Positions 13,421-22,127 of a stretch of 64,000 bases of DNA are shown here, piece by piece. Each line of letters begins with the position of its first letter. The first letter of the stretch is position 1. The position numbers were made by a program, and so were the translations under genes. This DNA is from Psychromonas sp. L1A2 (GTDB lineage: Bacteria > Pseudomonadota > Gammaproteobacteria > Enterobacterales > Psychromonadaceae), in NCBI RefSeq assembly GCF_009828855.1, contig NZ_WUAG01000001.1:1612001-1676000 (forward strand), read 5' to 3'. A model generated the notes under the pieces. The model worked only from the letters and a program-made list of their open reading frames with translations, was not told the origin of the DNA and ran no database searches.

Positions 13421-13451
13421 CTGTATAAATAAACACTGTATAAAACAACAG
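13421..13451 (-). promoter_or_regulatory. LexA (SOS) box upstream of sulA, with a second degenerate box
   Basis: CTGTATAAAACAACAG at 13436-13451 fits the LexA consensus CTGT-N8-ACAG exactly, and the flanks (cA...TA) extend the match. A second, overlapping site CTGTATAAATAAACAC at 13421-13436 matches CTGT-N8-ACA(G) with one mismatch. Both lie directly before the sulA start, suggesting tight LexA repression. Confidence 0.8.
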
Positions 13452-13556
13452 TAAAGTTATTTTGCTTATTGATCAAGCTTAAATTAGATTATTTGTTCAT
13501 TTTTTGTGTTTTATGTTCAATTAATAGGCTTTTTTGGTTTTTTAAGTATTTTTAGC

Positions 13557-13592
13557 AAAAAAAAAGGCAATACAGGTTTGCTGTATTGCCTT
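13557..13592 (-). terminator. Rho-independent terminator after purT
   Basis: A 12-bp perfect stem (AAGGCAATACAG / CTGTATTGCCTT, loop GTTTG) followed on the minus strand by a run of about ten T. It lies about 120 nt past the purT stop and separates purT from sulA. Confidence 0.9.
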
Positions 13593-13710
13593 ATAAAAAG
13601 TACATATTAGTTATTATTGGTTATTAAGATGTTTAATTTAGTAGAATTTATGCCTTTCAACTATTGCTTTACAGTAAATTAACTTTCTACTTCAAATATT
13701 TTTACATTAT

Positions 13711-14901
13711 TTAATAAACTATTTTAACTGTATTACTCACTCGTTTAGCATTTCCAATCGCTTCTTCAATATTTTTACCTCGTGCTATTGCGACACCTAA
13801 TCGTCGTCCGCCATTAATATTGGGTTTAGCAAATAAGCGAATTTGCGAGCCAGGTACTTTACCTAAAGCGCTGGCGATATTGTCGAATTTAATATCTTTT
13901 GAAATCCCATTTCCTAAAATTACGCTGGAAGCGGAAGGGCCGTATTGTGTAATTTCTCCGATAGGAAAACCTAAAATAGCACGTACATGCAAAGCAAATT
14001 CAGAAAGGTCTTGAGATATAAGTGTGACCAATCCTGTATCGTGTGGGCGAGGTGAGACTTCACTGAAATAAACTTCATCTCCTTTTACAAAGAACTCCAT
14101 ACCAAATAGGCCGTACCCACCTAAATCAGTCACTACCTTTCGCGCTATTTCTTGTGCTTGTTGTTGTGCCTTCTCTGACATGATCTGTGGCTGCCATGAT
14201 TCACGATAGTCACCATCTTCTTGACGATGGCCAATAGGAGCACAGAAGTGAATACCGTCAACAGCACTAACCGTTAATAACGTTATTTCATAATCAAAGG
14301 GTACAAAACCTTCAATAATGATACGGCCTTCGCCTGTGCGTCCTCCTTCCTGCGAATAAGTCCAAGAGTCGTCTAAATCAGTATCACTTTTTACAACACT
14401 TTGGCCTTTACCTGAACTACTCATTACGGGTTTAATAACACAAGGCTGGCCGATGTCTTTTACTGCTTGTAAATATTCTTCTTTAGTATCTGCAAAAATA
14501 TAAGGGGAGGTTTTTACAGATAGTGTTTCTGCGGCTAAACGACGAATACCTTCTCTATCCATTGTTAATTTTGCAGCACGTGCAGTGGGTACAACATTAA
14601 AACCTTTTTGTTCTAGGGCTAATAAGGTATCTGTAGCAATGGCTTCAACTTCTGGAATAATATAATCAGGTTGTTCAAGGCGAATGATCTCTTCTAAACG
14701 CTCTCCATCTAACATACTTACTACATGTGAGCGATGAGCTACTTGCATGGCTGGAGCATTTTCATAACTATCTGCGGCAATCACTTCTATACCAAAGCGT
14801 TGTAACTCAATAGCCACTTCTTTACCAAGCTCGCCAGATCCTAATAATAATGCTTTAGTCGCACTGTTTGCTGTTGCACTGCCTAAAATTGAACTTGTCA
14901 T
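13711..14901 (-). CDS. purT: Formate-dependent phosphoribosylglycinamide formyltransferase 2 (PurT)
   Basis: PurT makes formyl-GAR in purine synthesis from formate, ATP and GAR, bypassing the folate route of PurN. The protein is an ATP-grasp enzyme with the family sequence throughout: [20 protein letters not shown] at the N-terminal fold, [15 protein letters not shown] (ATP-binding), [20 protein letters not shown] stretch, [40 protein letters not shown]. The ATG at 14901 gives 396 residues, near E. coli PurT (392), with GAGAG upstream; the frame can extend three codons to a GTG at 14910. It stands alone between a repeat element and its own terminator. Confidence 0.96.
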   Translation of the reverse strand: MTSSILGSATANSATKALLLGSGELGKEVAIELQRFGIEVIAADSYENAPAMQVAHRSHVVSMLDGERLEEIIRLEQPDYIIPEVEAIATDTLLALEQKGFNVVPTARAAKLTMDREGIRRLAAETLSVKTSPYIFADTKEEYLQAVKDIGQPCVIKPVMSSSGKGQSVVKSDTDLDDSWTYSQEGGRTGEGRIIIEGFVPFDYEITLLTVSAVDGIHFCAPIGHRQEDGDYRESWQPQIMSEKAQQQAQEIARKVVTDLGGYGLFGMEFFVKGDEVYFSEVSPRPHDTGLVTLISQDLSEFALHVRAILGFPIGEITQYGPSASSVILGNGISKDIKFDNIASALGKVPGSQIRLFAKPNINGGRRLGVAIARGKNIEEAIGNAKRVSNTVKIVY

Positions 14902-15057
14902 GTTATTCACTCTCAGTTTGATTAATTAAAAAGATAACTGATAACAATAATAACATTTATTAAAATGTGTGTTTATGAAAAAATAATAAGTGTATAAAAA
15001 TAATAAGGGCTGATTAGTTTTTAGAAAAGTATAAGCAGGCGCAGTGAAAGTAGTGTT

Positions 15058-15285
15058 TATAGCAATCACACTCATTAACTAATCTATTTTACAGGTTTAA
15101 ATAATTTATTTCTTCGTTGTAAACTTCTTAAAAGGAACAGCCATTAAAAGATTAAGATCTTTTGGTTAATTATCCGACAGGCGATTAACGAAGTTAATCT
15201 TCGAAAGGTCTAAACTTATGCCTTAAACTAAGTTATTTTTCCTGTTCAAAATTTAGATCACTTATTTAATATAATTAGTATTATA
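15058..15285. repeat. MITE-like element, subfamily 2, copy D
   Basis: About 228 bp non-coding. The left end reads TATAGCAATCACACTCATTAA, the right end GATCACTTATTTAATATAA then TTAGTATTATAAGG. It is the inverse-orientation relative of copy C and shares both ends with copy E (53756-53923), but carries about 60 extra bases in the middle containing GATTAAC-GAA-GTTAATC. It occupies most of the gene-free stretch 14902-15369 between rdgC and purT. Confidence 0.75.
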
Positions 15286-15311
15286 AGGAAACCAATAGAA
15301 GGATAAGATAT

Positions 15312-15338
15312 AAAAAAGCCCAGTGATTAAACTGGGCT
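15312..15338 (-). terminator. Rho-independent terminator after rdgC
   Basis: AGCCCAG and CTGGGCT form a 7-bp stem with an 8-nt loop; on the minus strand a T run follows. It is placed 32 bases after the rdgC stop. Confidence 0.85.
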
Positions 15339-15369
15339 AAAGCGTTCATACATAACGATTTAGTGGATC

Positions 15370-16278
15370 CTAAAGCGTTTGTTCGCCACCAAATATTTCA
15401 AGTAATGATGGGATCAATTGTTTTATTTCACCAACCATCAATACAAAATCAGCATCAAAGCGTGCTGCAAAATCATCTGCTTCAATATCTTCATTTTGTT
15501 CTTGTAAAACGTCAGAGAACTTAAGGCGTTTTAACGCAAATTCTTCGCCTATTACAAAAGAAATACTATCAGCCCAGTTAAGTGCTAATTTAGTCACAAA
15601 TTTATCTGAGTTTAAATGGTTTTTGATTTCTTCTGACAATAAGTCTTGTTGTTTACAGCGAATAATACCGCCGCCTTCCAAGGCTGAACAAAGCTCTGCT
15701 TCATCTTCTAGTTGGAAATTGGCTGGAATATTACCTTCCATCAACCAATCAGTCATCACTACATCCGTTTGGTTTTGAAGCTGTACTGGCACAACTGGTA
15801 AACTACCTAATGTTTTACGTAATAACGAAATTAATTCTTCTGCTTTACGCGAACTAGAGCAATCTACGTAAAGCATATTAGTTTCGTTATCTATCCATGC
15901 AAAAGTTTGTGATGTACGACTAAATGCGCGTGGAAGTAACTGCATGACGATATCTTCTTTTAAACTATCTTTCTCTTTTTTCTTTAATGCTCTGCCTTGC
16001 TCTAATTCAATTGCTTCAACACGTTCATTAAGTTGATCTTTAATCACACCTGCAGGTAGCATTTTTTCTTCTTTTTTAAGACAAATTAAAATTTGCTTTT
16101 GATTTACATGGGTGTACATACTGCCACTTTTGCCCATTGGAAATACCCAACCTAACTTTGAAATATCTTGGCTACCACAAGCTTTAAATTTAAACTCTTC
16201 TAGGTTTCTTTCTAGGGCGTTGTCATCTTGTTCCATCGGACGAGTAAAACGATAAACTTGGAGATTTTTGAAAAACAT
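15370..16278 (-). CDS. rdgC: Recombination-associated protein RdgC
   Basis: RdgC forms a ring around double-stranded DNA and limits RecA activity; it is a nucleoid-associated factor in gammaproteobacteria. The start at 16278 (MFFKNLQVYRFTRP) aligns with E. coli MLWFKNLMVYRLSR and gives 302 residues (E. coli 303), with AGG 8 nt upstream; the frame could extend three codons to a GTG. Family features seen are GWVFPMG, a charged helical stretch ALKKKEKDSLKEDIVMQLLP before RAFSRTSQT, and the AWIDNETNMLYVDCSSSRKA block. It stands alone with its own terminator. Confidence 0.95.
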   Translation of the reverse strand: MFFKNLQVYRFTRPMEQDDNALERNLEEFKFKACGSQDISKLGWVFPMGKSGSMYTHVNQKQILICLKKEEKMLPAGVIKDQLNERVEAIELEQGRALKKKEKDSLKEDIVMQLLPRAFSRTSQTFAWIDNETNMLYVDCSSSRKAEELISLLRKTLGSLPVVPVQLQNQTDVVMTDWLMEGNIPANFQLEDEAELCSALEGGGIIRCKQQDLLSEEIKNHLNSDKFVTKLALNWADSISFVIGEEFALKRLKFSDVLQEQNEDIEADDFAARFDADFVLMVGEIKQLIPSLLEIFGGEQTL

Positions 16279-16550
16279 GAAATACACCTTAATGATGAGA
16301 AATAAAATAGAGCCTGAGTGTAAATGATTTTATATCAACCAGCAAAATTTGCTTGTTTAGGTTAATCCCTTTATTCTTGTAATGTTTTACCTTTAAATTG
16401 GTATTAAATTGCTTTTTAATTATTAATTTAGTCGTCGCAACATAATTAAAATGTAAAAAAACGATAGTTAGACTTATTTAAAGCGTTACACGTTATCGCC
16501 CTTTATAAAAATACGGATGTTTTTATATCCAATACACTCGAGCTTATATT

Positions 16551-18548
16551 ATGCAGAACTTATTTAGCCACAGGCGCTATATCGCCACTGTTATATTATT
16601 ATCTAATCAAATGTTAATGCCTAATAATGTTATGGCAGAAGATAAGTCTGTTTATGCTTTAGAGGAACTTCCAAGTCTCGATTTCGACGACCTAATGGCT
16701 GCAGATGTTCAAGTTACATCGGCAATGAAACGTTTACAGAATATGTCTGAAACGGCCGCTTCTATTTATGTACTCACTAATAAAGAAATCAGAGAGTCTG
16801 GAGTGACTAGTGTACCTCAAGCATTAAAATTAGTGCCAGGTATGCAAGTACGCCAATTAGATAATAATCAATGGGCAATTACCACACGTAGTACTGCGGG
16901 CAAACACTCTAGTAAATTATTAGTGATGGTCGATGGACAGAGTATCTATAACCCTGGTTTTGCAGGTGTGTATTGGGAAGCATTAAACATTCCTCTCTAT
17001 GACATTGAAAGAATCGAAGTGATACGTGGACAAGGTGGTTTGTTGTGGGGGAGCAATGCAACCAACGGCGTTGTTAATATTATCAGTAAACATACTTCTG
17101 ATACACGAGGTGCATTTGCTCAAGTTGTAACCGGAAATCAGATTGATCATAAAGCGGATTTTCGAATAGGCGGTGGGTTGGGTAATTATAGTTCATTTAG
17201 AGTTTTTGCTAGTACAGAAGAGACGGATGCTTCAACAAAAAGTACTAAAAGTACTATTGCCAATGACGATGGTAGAAAGAAAAGCGTTGGCGGGCGAATA
17301 GATTTAAGCTTGAATGATGAGTTTTCTTTTATCACTCAGGCACAATATACTAGTATAGATATGGGGCAAAATCTAAAGTTAGCTAAATTAGATACCTATG
17401 AAAGCGTTTATTTACAGGATCAATATACGCGAGAGCATTTTCAAATCATGGCAAAATTAGAACAGACACTTTCTTCAACTTCTAATCAAATGATTCAAGC
17501 TTCAGTGAGCTCTCAACAAGGTGAGCAACTATACTATAAAGATGACTTTGTTATTACCGATATTGATTACCAAATGAATACTTTGGTTAAAGGCGTTCAA
17601 ATAGATTGGGGGCTCAATTATCGCTACACTTCCATTTCAATAGATGAAACAGATTATTTTACTAATATTCAAGATATTGACTCGTATAACCATTTTGGTG
17701 GTTTCTTACAAGCTCAATTTACACTTTTACCAGACGAGCTTAAACTTATCATTGGTAACCGAAGTGAAAAAAACAGTTTTACGGGTTGGGAACATCAACC
17801 TATGGCTCGTTTACTTTGGACACCACATTCAAAACATACTTTCTGGGCTGCTATTTCACAGGGAGTACGTATTCCATCATTACTTGAATATAATAATCGA
17901 GCGCTTGCTTCTTCCAGTGGTATCAAGACAGAAATAGTTGGGAATGCAGATTTGAAATCTGAAAAGTCAATATCAAAGGAGTTAGGCTATCGTTATACTG
18001 AAAACTCTTGGGGAATAGATGTTTCACTTTTCCACACCAAAGCGCGTAATGTACTTGTTGTAGAGCCAATCGTTTATGTTGATGAAAGCTTCAATCCTCT
18101 TATTGATCTTAATTTTGTTTCTGATGCGGATCTAACCACTTATGGTGGTGAAGCGGTTATCAAATGGAAACCTTTCGATAAGATAACAACCGAACTGGGC
18201 TATAGTATTACAGCTTACGAGTATGACCTTCCTCGCGGAACAACTGAAGCAATTGGTTTTGACAGTTATCTACGACAGGTTATTGTTAAATCACAATACA
18301 AATTGAATCCTGAACATTCTATTGCTGCTATTTACCGTATTGAGTCAGGTGAAGCCTATGATACTGCTGATTTTAGCGTTTTAGATTTAACTTGGAATTG
18401 GCAAATAACGCCTGTTGTAGCATTATCATTAACGGGTAATAACTTACTCTATGGTAAACATTTAGAATATAATAACACTAATGAAACCTATACAGTGCCT
18501 ACTTACATTGAAGCAAGTTATTACGCTAAAATAACGGCGAAATTTTAG
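16551..18548 (+). CDS. TonB-dependent-receptor-like outer-membrane protein
   Basis: A 665-residue protein with a signal-like N-terminus, a plug domain (about 50-170: SETAASIYVLTNKEIRESG, VPQALKLVPGMQVRQ, KLLVMVDGQSIYNP, IERIEVIRGQGGLLWGSNAT, NGVVNIISK) and a C-terminal beta-barrel ending in an aromatic residue (YYAKITAKF), as outer-membrane proteins do. The extracellular ligand cannot be told from sequence. A TonB-box-like segment is not obvious. The next gene starts 8 bases after the stop and encodes a YfiR-like periplasmic protein, followed by a GGDEF-EAL enzyme, so this receptor probably supplies the outer-membrane input of a c-di-GMP signalling chain and not simply a transport function. 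That role is inference from context. The closest textbook relatives by sequence are siderophore and vitamin receptors. Confidence 0.85.
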   Translation: MQNLFSHRRYIATVILLSNQMLMPNNVMAEDKSVYALEELPSLDFDDLMAADVQVTSAMKRLQNMSETAASIYVLTNKEIRESGVTSVPQALKLVPGMQVRQLDNNQWAITTRSTAGKHSSKLLVMVDGQSIYNPGFAGVYWEALNIPLYDIERIEVIRGQGGLLWGSNATNGVVNIISKHTSDTRGAFAQVVTGNQIDHKADFRIGGGLGNYSSFRVFASTEETDASTKSTKSTIANDDGRKKSVGGRIDLSLNDEFSFITQAQYTSIDMGQNLKLAKLDTYESVYLQDQYTREHFQIMAKLEQTLSSTSNQMIQASVSSQQGEQLYYKDDFVITDIDYQMNTLVKGVQIDWGLNYRYTSISIDETDYFTNIQDIDSYNHFGGFLQAQFTLLPDELKLIIGNRSEKNSFTGWEHQPMARLLWTPHSKHTFWAAISQGVRIPSLLEYNNRALASSSGIKTEIVGNADLKSEKSISKELGYRYTENSWGIDVSLFHTKARNVLVVEPIVYVDESFNPLIDLNFVSDADLTTYGGEAVIKWKPFDKITTELGYSITAYEYDLPRGTTEAIGFDSYLRQVIVKSQYKLNPEHSIAAIYRIESGEAYDTADFSVLDLTWNWQITPVVALSLTGNNLLYGKHLEYNNTNETYTVPTYIEASYYAKITAKF

Positions 18549-18555
18549 GTCGATT

Positions 18556-19101
18556 ATGATAATGATTTTGCGTAAGTTATTTATTGTTAAACTATTACTT
18601 GTGATATTTTTTATCTCACAAGAGGCTGCCGCTACCCCAAGAGAAGATGCTATTAAATCAGGCTTCCTTTATAACTTTGCTCGATACTCTGACGGTGATT
18701 GGTTTAATCCTGATGTTAAATCTACTTATAATATTTGTAGCTTTAATCCTGAGTTTATCGCAGCGGCTAAAAATACGCTTAAAGACCTCACTATCAAAAA
18801 ACGTCCTATTAATGTCCACCTTTTAACTTCATTCCAAGAAAATATAGTTGACTGTAATACCTTATTTTTATCGAAAGGAGACAGTGAAAAATGGGCTTTA
18901 ACCTCTCAAAATAAAGCCTTTTCAAACTTAATGCTTGTCGGTGAATTTGATGGCTTTCTTGCCTCTGGAGGGCATATTAATTTCTTTATTGTCGGCGGGA
19001 AGGTGCGTTTCGAAATCGATCCAATAAAATTGAAAAATTCAGGTATCAATATGAGCTCTAAAGTACTTCGTTTAGGCCGAATTCATGAAAGGATATTTTA
19101 A
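18556..19101 (+). CDS. Periplasmic YfiR-like (DUF4154) protein
   Basis: A 181-residue secreted protein with signal peptide (hydrophobic stretch about 8-26, cleavage near AAA-TPRED). Features of the YfiR/DUF4154 family: KSGFLYNFARYSDGDW at the mature N-terminus (family pattern KAaflynFakfveWP), CSFNPEF, the middle CNTLFLS, and GGHINFFIVGGKVRFEIDPIKLKNSGINMSSKVLRLGR near the C-terminus (written here in two overlapping family blocks, INFFIVGGKVRFEID and KLKNSGINMSSKVLRLG). Cys61 and Cys100 could form a disulfide. In Pseudomonas, YfiR holds the diguanylate cyclase YfiN inactive in the periplasm. The stop overlaps the start of the GGDEF-EAL gene by one base, so the two are almost certainly coupled. 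Confidence 0.85.
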   Translation: MIMILRKLFIVKLLLVIFFISQEAAATPREDAIKSGFLYNFARYSDGDWFNPDVKSTYNICSFNPEFIAAAKNTLKDLTIKKRPINVHLLTSFQENIVDCNTLFLSKGDSEKWALTSQNKAFSNLMLVGEFDGFLASGGHINFFIVGGKVRFEIDPIKLKNSGINMSSKVLRLGRIHERIF

Positions 19102-21143
19102 TGAACTTACGGCAAATATTGTTTGGCTCATTAAATGCTAAGTTGCTAGCTATATTGATGATGGTTGCTTTGTTTAGCAGTATTACCATTGCTGTTATGT
19201 TTACTATTTATGAGCTCAACACAGTGACTAAAGCAGAGCAATCTAGGCTTAATTCTATTGCAAATATTCTCGCTCCTAATTTAACCGCCGCGCTTATTTT
19301 TCAGGATGAAGTCAGTGCAAAAGAACAGATAAAACCTTTGTTAGAGCAAAGTAATATTGTTAGTACAAGAGTAGAGGATACATCTGGGAAAGTATTTGTA
19401 GGGATTTTTTCGAAAAAAAATAATGATGTGAAAATATTCACCAAGTTAATGATAGTTAAAATTCCATTAACAATGAAAGGCGTAGATTACGGAACGTTAA
19501 CCATTAAAGCAGATTATTCTTTAATTGAGCAAAGTTTAATGTTTTTTAGTATTTTTTTACTGGGTATATTAGCGTTGATTCTAATACTCAGTTTTATCCT
19601 ATCTTTATTCTTACGTAAAAATCTTATTTACCCATTAACTCACCTCGCAACTGTTGCTGAACATGTTACAAAAACCAATAATTACAATCTACGTTCAAAA
19701 GTATTATCAACCGATGAAGTAGGTAATCTCGCTTCTTGTTTCAACTTAATGCTTGAAACAATTGAACAACGGGACCACTCTCTAGAAGAAAAAGTACTAC
19801 AAAGAACTAATGCTTTAAAAATTGCTAATAGCCAATTGACGACACAAGCTTTCAGTGATCCTCTCTCTGGTCTACCAAATCGTCGTTATATCTTAGATAG
19901 ACTATCAGACCTAATTACACACACCAGTGACACTAATTTTGCCATTTTAGGGTTAGATCTTGATGGTTTCAAAGAGATCAACGATACGATGGGCCATGAT
20001 TATGGTGATCTTCTTTTAATCGATGTGAGTCGATGCATTTCAGATACATTACCAACATCAGCTACTTTAGCGCGATTGGGTGGTGATGAATTCATTATAT
20101 TAGTAGAAAATTTTTCAAGTAAAGCCACCCTTAATCAAATAGCTATTGATATACATCATCGTTTGTCAGGTGGCTTTAGTATTAAAAATAAACATGTTTA
20201 TGTCACTGTCAGTATCGGTATTGCAACCTATCCAGAAGATGGAAATACAGTGGAAAATATCGTTAAATATGCAGATTTAGCGATGTATAAATCTAAAGAA
20301 ACAGGCAGAAATTGCCATCATTTCTTTAATGCAATTATGTTAGACGATGTGCTGAAAAAGCGTGAATTAATTGATGATTTACGTAGCAGTATCGTCAACA
20401 ATGAATTTGAACTTTATTATCAACCTATTATTGATTTATCAACTAATAAAATTCGAAAAGCAGAGGCGCTGATTCGTTGGCACCATCCGGTAAGAGGCAT
20501 GGTTCCACCATTAGAATTTATTTCAGTTGCTGAAGAAGTTGGGTTGATCGTGGAAATTGGAGAATGGGTAGCACGTACTGCCGCTCAAGATTTAGCAGAT
20601 TTGAAAAAATTAGGTGCTGATGAGCATTTTCAGATAAGTGTTAATGTTTCGCCTATACAATTTAAAGATGGCGGACAATGGATGAGCCACTGGTTTGAAT
20701 ATGTGGCAGGATTGGGTTTGAGTCATGATGCGATTATTGTAGAAATAACTGAAAATTTATTGATGGAAAGTGAGGAAAGTGTTCGCTCTCAGTTAACTAA
20801 ACTAAAGAAACAAGGTGTTCCTATTGCTATTGATGACTTTGGTGTCGGTTACTCATCTTTATCTTATTTACAAAAAATGGATGTTGATATTTTAAAGATT
20901 GATAAATCCTTTGTAGATGATTTGGAAACAAAGAGTAATAGTCGTGATTTATGCCAAATAATGATTATGTTAGCACAACACTTATCTATTCAAGTGATTG
21001 CAGAAGGAATAGAAAATGAAGAACAAAGAATGATATTAGCTAATTTAGGTTGTCAGTTTGGGCAGGGGTATCTATTTTCTAAACCTTTACCTTTAACATT
21101 GTTTAAGCAAAAATATTTTGATGATCATTTGCTTAGTGATTGA
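19101..21143 (+). CDS. Membrane GGDEF-EAL protein (cyclic-di-GMP enzyme)
   Basis: A 680-residue inner-membrane enzyme: membrane segment about 14-37, a periplasmic domain about 38-145, second segment about 146-172, a HAMP linker about 173-225, a short coiled coil, GGDEF domain (about 255-415) and EAL domain (about 430-675). The cyclase signature is intact, GGDEF at 327-331 (ARLGGDEFIIL). The inhibitory RxxD site that normally lies before it reads PTSA, so product inhibition is probably absent. The EAL motif is intact (EALIRW, Glu455), as are NVSPIQF, EITENLL, DDFGVGYSSLSYL, KIDKSF and EGIE, so phosphodiesterase activity is likely too. The architecture matches YfiN/TpbB with an added EAL domain. 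It is translationally coupled to the YfiR-like gene. Confidence 0.93.
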   Translation: MNLRQILFGSLNAKLLAILMMVALFSSITIAVMFTIYELNTVTKAEQSRLNSIANILAPNLTAALIFQDEVSAKEQIKPLLEQSNIVSTRVEDTSGKVFVGIFSKKNNDVKIFTKLMIVKIPLTMKGVDYGTLTIKADYSLIEQSLMFFSIFLLGILALILILSFILSLFLRKNLIYPLTHLATVAEHVTKTNNYNLRSKVLSTDEVGNLASCFNLMLETIEQRDHSLEEKVLQRTNALKIANSQLTTQAFSDPLSGLPNRRYILDRLSDLITHTSDTNFAILGLDLDGFKEINDTMGHDYGDLLLIDVSRCISDTLPTSATLARLGGDEFIILVENFSSKATLNQIAIDIHHRLSGGFSIKNKHVYVTVSIGIATYPEDGNTVENIVKYADLAMYKSKETGRNCHHFFNAIMLDDVLKKRELIDDLRSSIVNNEFELYYQPIIDLSTNKIRKAEALIRWHHPVRGMVPPLEFISVAEEVGLIVEIGEWVARTAAQDLADLKKLGADEHFQISVNVSPIQFKDGGQWMSHWFEYVAGLGLSHDAIIVEITENLLMESEESVRSQLTKLKKQGVPIAIDDFGVGYSSLSYLQKMDVDILKIDKSFVDDLETKSNSRDLCQIMIMLAQHLSIQVIAEGIENEEQRMILANLGCQFGQGYLFSKPLPLTLFKQKYFDDHLLSD

Positions 21144-21301
21144 GTCATGCCATCATCTATTAATTTTAACTTAAGAAATAAACAGTAATTTTCGTAAAAA
21201 TATAGATTTGTAAGGTCCTATTACCTATTTTATACAGGAATATGAGTTGCAAGCAGTTGTTTTTTAAATAAAGTGTTGATTATATTACAGTTTGCATACA
21301 C

Positions 21302-21319
21302 TTGTCATATAACTGTCAT
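21302..21319 (+). promoter_or_regulatory. Pho box upstream of phoB
   Basis: TTGTCATATAACTGTCAT is two 7-bp direct repeats (TTGTCAT, CTGTCAT) spaced by ATAA, the form of a PhoB site (consensus CTGTCAT-N4-CTGTCAT). It lies about 55 bases before the phoB start, indicating autoregulation. The same ATAACTGTCAT core is found before pstC. Confidence 0.88.
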
Positions 21320-21372
21320 AGTTACTGGTGATAATACTCATATTTAGAATACACAATAAGTAGGTAAACTTA

Positions 21373-22056
21373 ATGGCAAGTCGAATTTTAGTAGTTGAAG
21401 ATGAAGTGGCAATCCGAGATATGCTGAGTTTTGTATTAGAGCAGCATGGTTATGAGACATTAGAAGCTGATAATTATCAAGCCGCTTTAAGTTATCTACA
21501 TGAACCTTATCCCGATCTTATTTTATTAGATTGGATGTTCCCTGGCGGCAGCGGTATTCAATTATTGAAGTTTTTAAAACAAGATGAAATCTTGCGTCAA
21601 ATTCCTGTTGTGATGTTAACTGCTCGTGGTGAAGAAGAAGATAAAGTGCGTGGTTTAGAAAATGGTGCAGACGATTACGTAACCAAACCTTTTTCTCCTA
21701 AAGAATTAATGGCTCGCCTTAAAACAGTGATGCGTCGCGTTAATCCAACTTCATTAGATGACACTCTGAAAGTAGGTAAGTTAAAACTAGACCCAATTTC
21801 TCATCGTGCGACACTCAATAATACGCCCTTAGACATGGGCCCAACAGAATTTAAATTGTTACACTTTTTTATGACGCATCCAGAGCGTGTTTATAGCCGT
21901 GAACAACTATTGAATAACGTGTGGGGGACTAATGTTTATGTTGAAGATCGTACAGTAGATGTACATATTCGTCGTTTACGTAAGGCGTTAGTTGATCATG
22001 ACCATTTGGTGCAAACAGTACGTGGCGCGGGTTATCGCTTTTCAACTCGTTCATAA
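21373..22056 (+). CDS. phoB: Phosphate regulon response regulator PhoB
   Basis: PhoB is an OmpR-family activator of the phosphate-starvation regulon. The 227 residues hold an intact receiver domain with Asp10/Glu11, phospho-acceptor Asp53 ([10 protein letters not shown]), Thr83 and Lys105, and a C-terminal winged helix (about 130-227; [46 protein letters not shown]). It is followed by phoR and preceded by a Pho box, so it probably controls its own expression and the pst operon about 32 kb away in this window. Confidence 0.97.
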   Translation: MASRILVVEDEVAIRDMLSFVLEQHGYETLEADNYQAALSYLHEPYPDLILLDWMFPGGSGIQLLKFLKQDEILRQIPVVMLTARGEEEDKVRGLENGADDYVTKPFSPKELMARLKTVMRRVNPTSLDDTLKVGKLKLDPISHRATLNNTPLDMGPTEFKLLHFFMTHPERVYSREQLLNNVWGTNVYVEDRTVDVHIRRLRKALVDHDHLVQTVRGAGYRFSTRS

Positions 22057-22127
22057 TAGTAAATGAGTTATATCATCATTAAGTGTTATAAAATCGAGAT
22101 GATTAGTTAGATTAATTTCAATAAAGA

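Noticed and set aside
16397..16410. ATTGGTATTAAATTG as a further element end
   Set aside because: Only about nine bases agree and no second end is found nearby.
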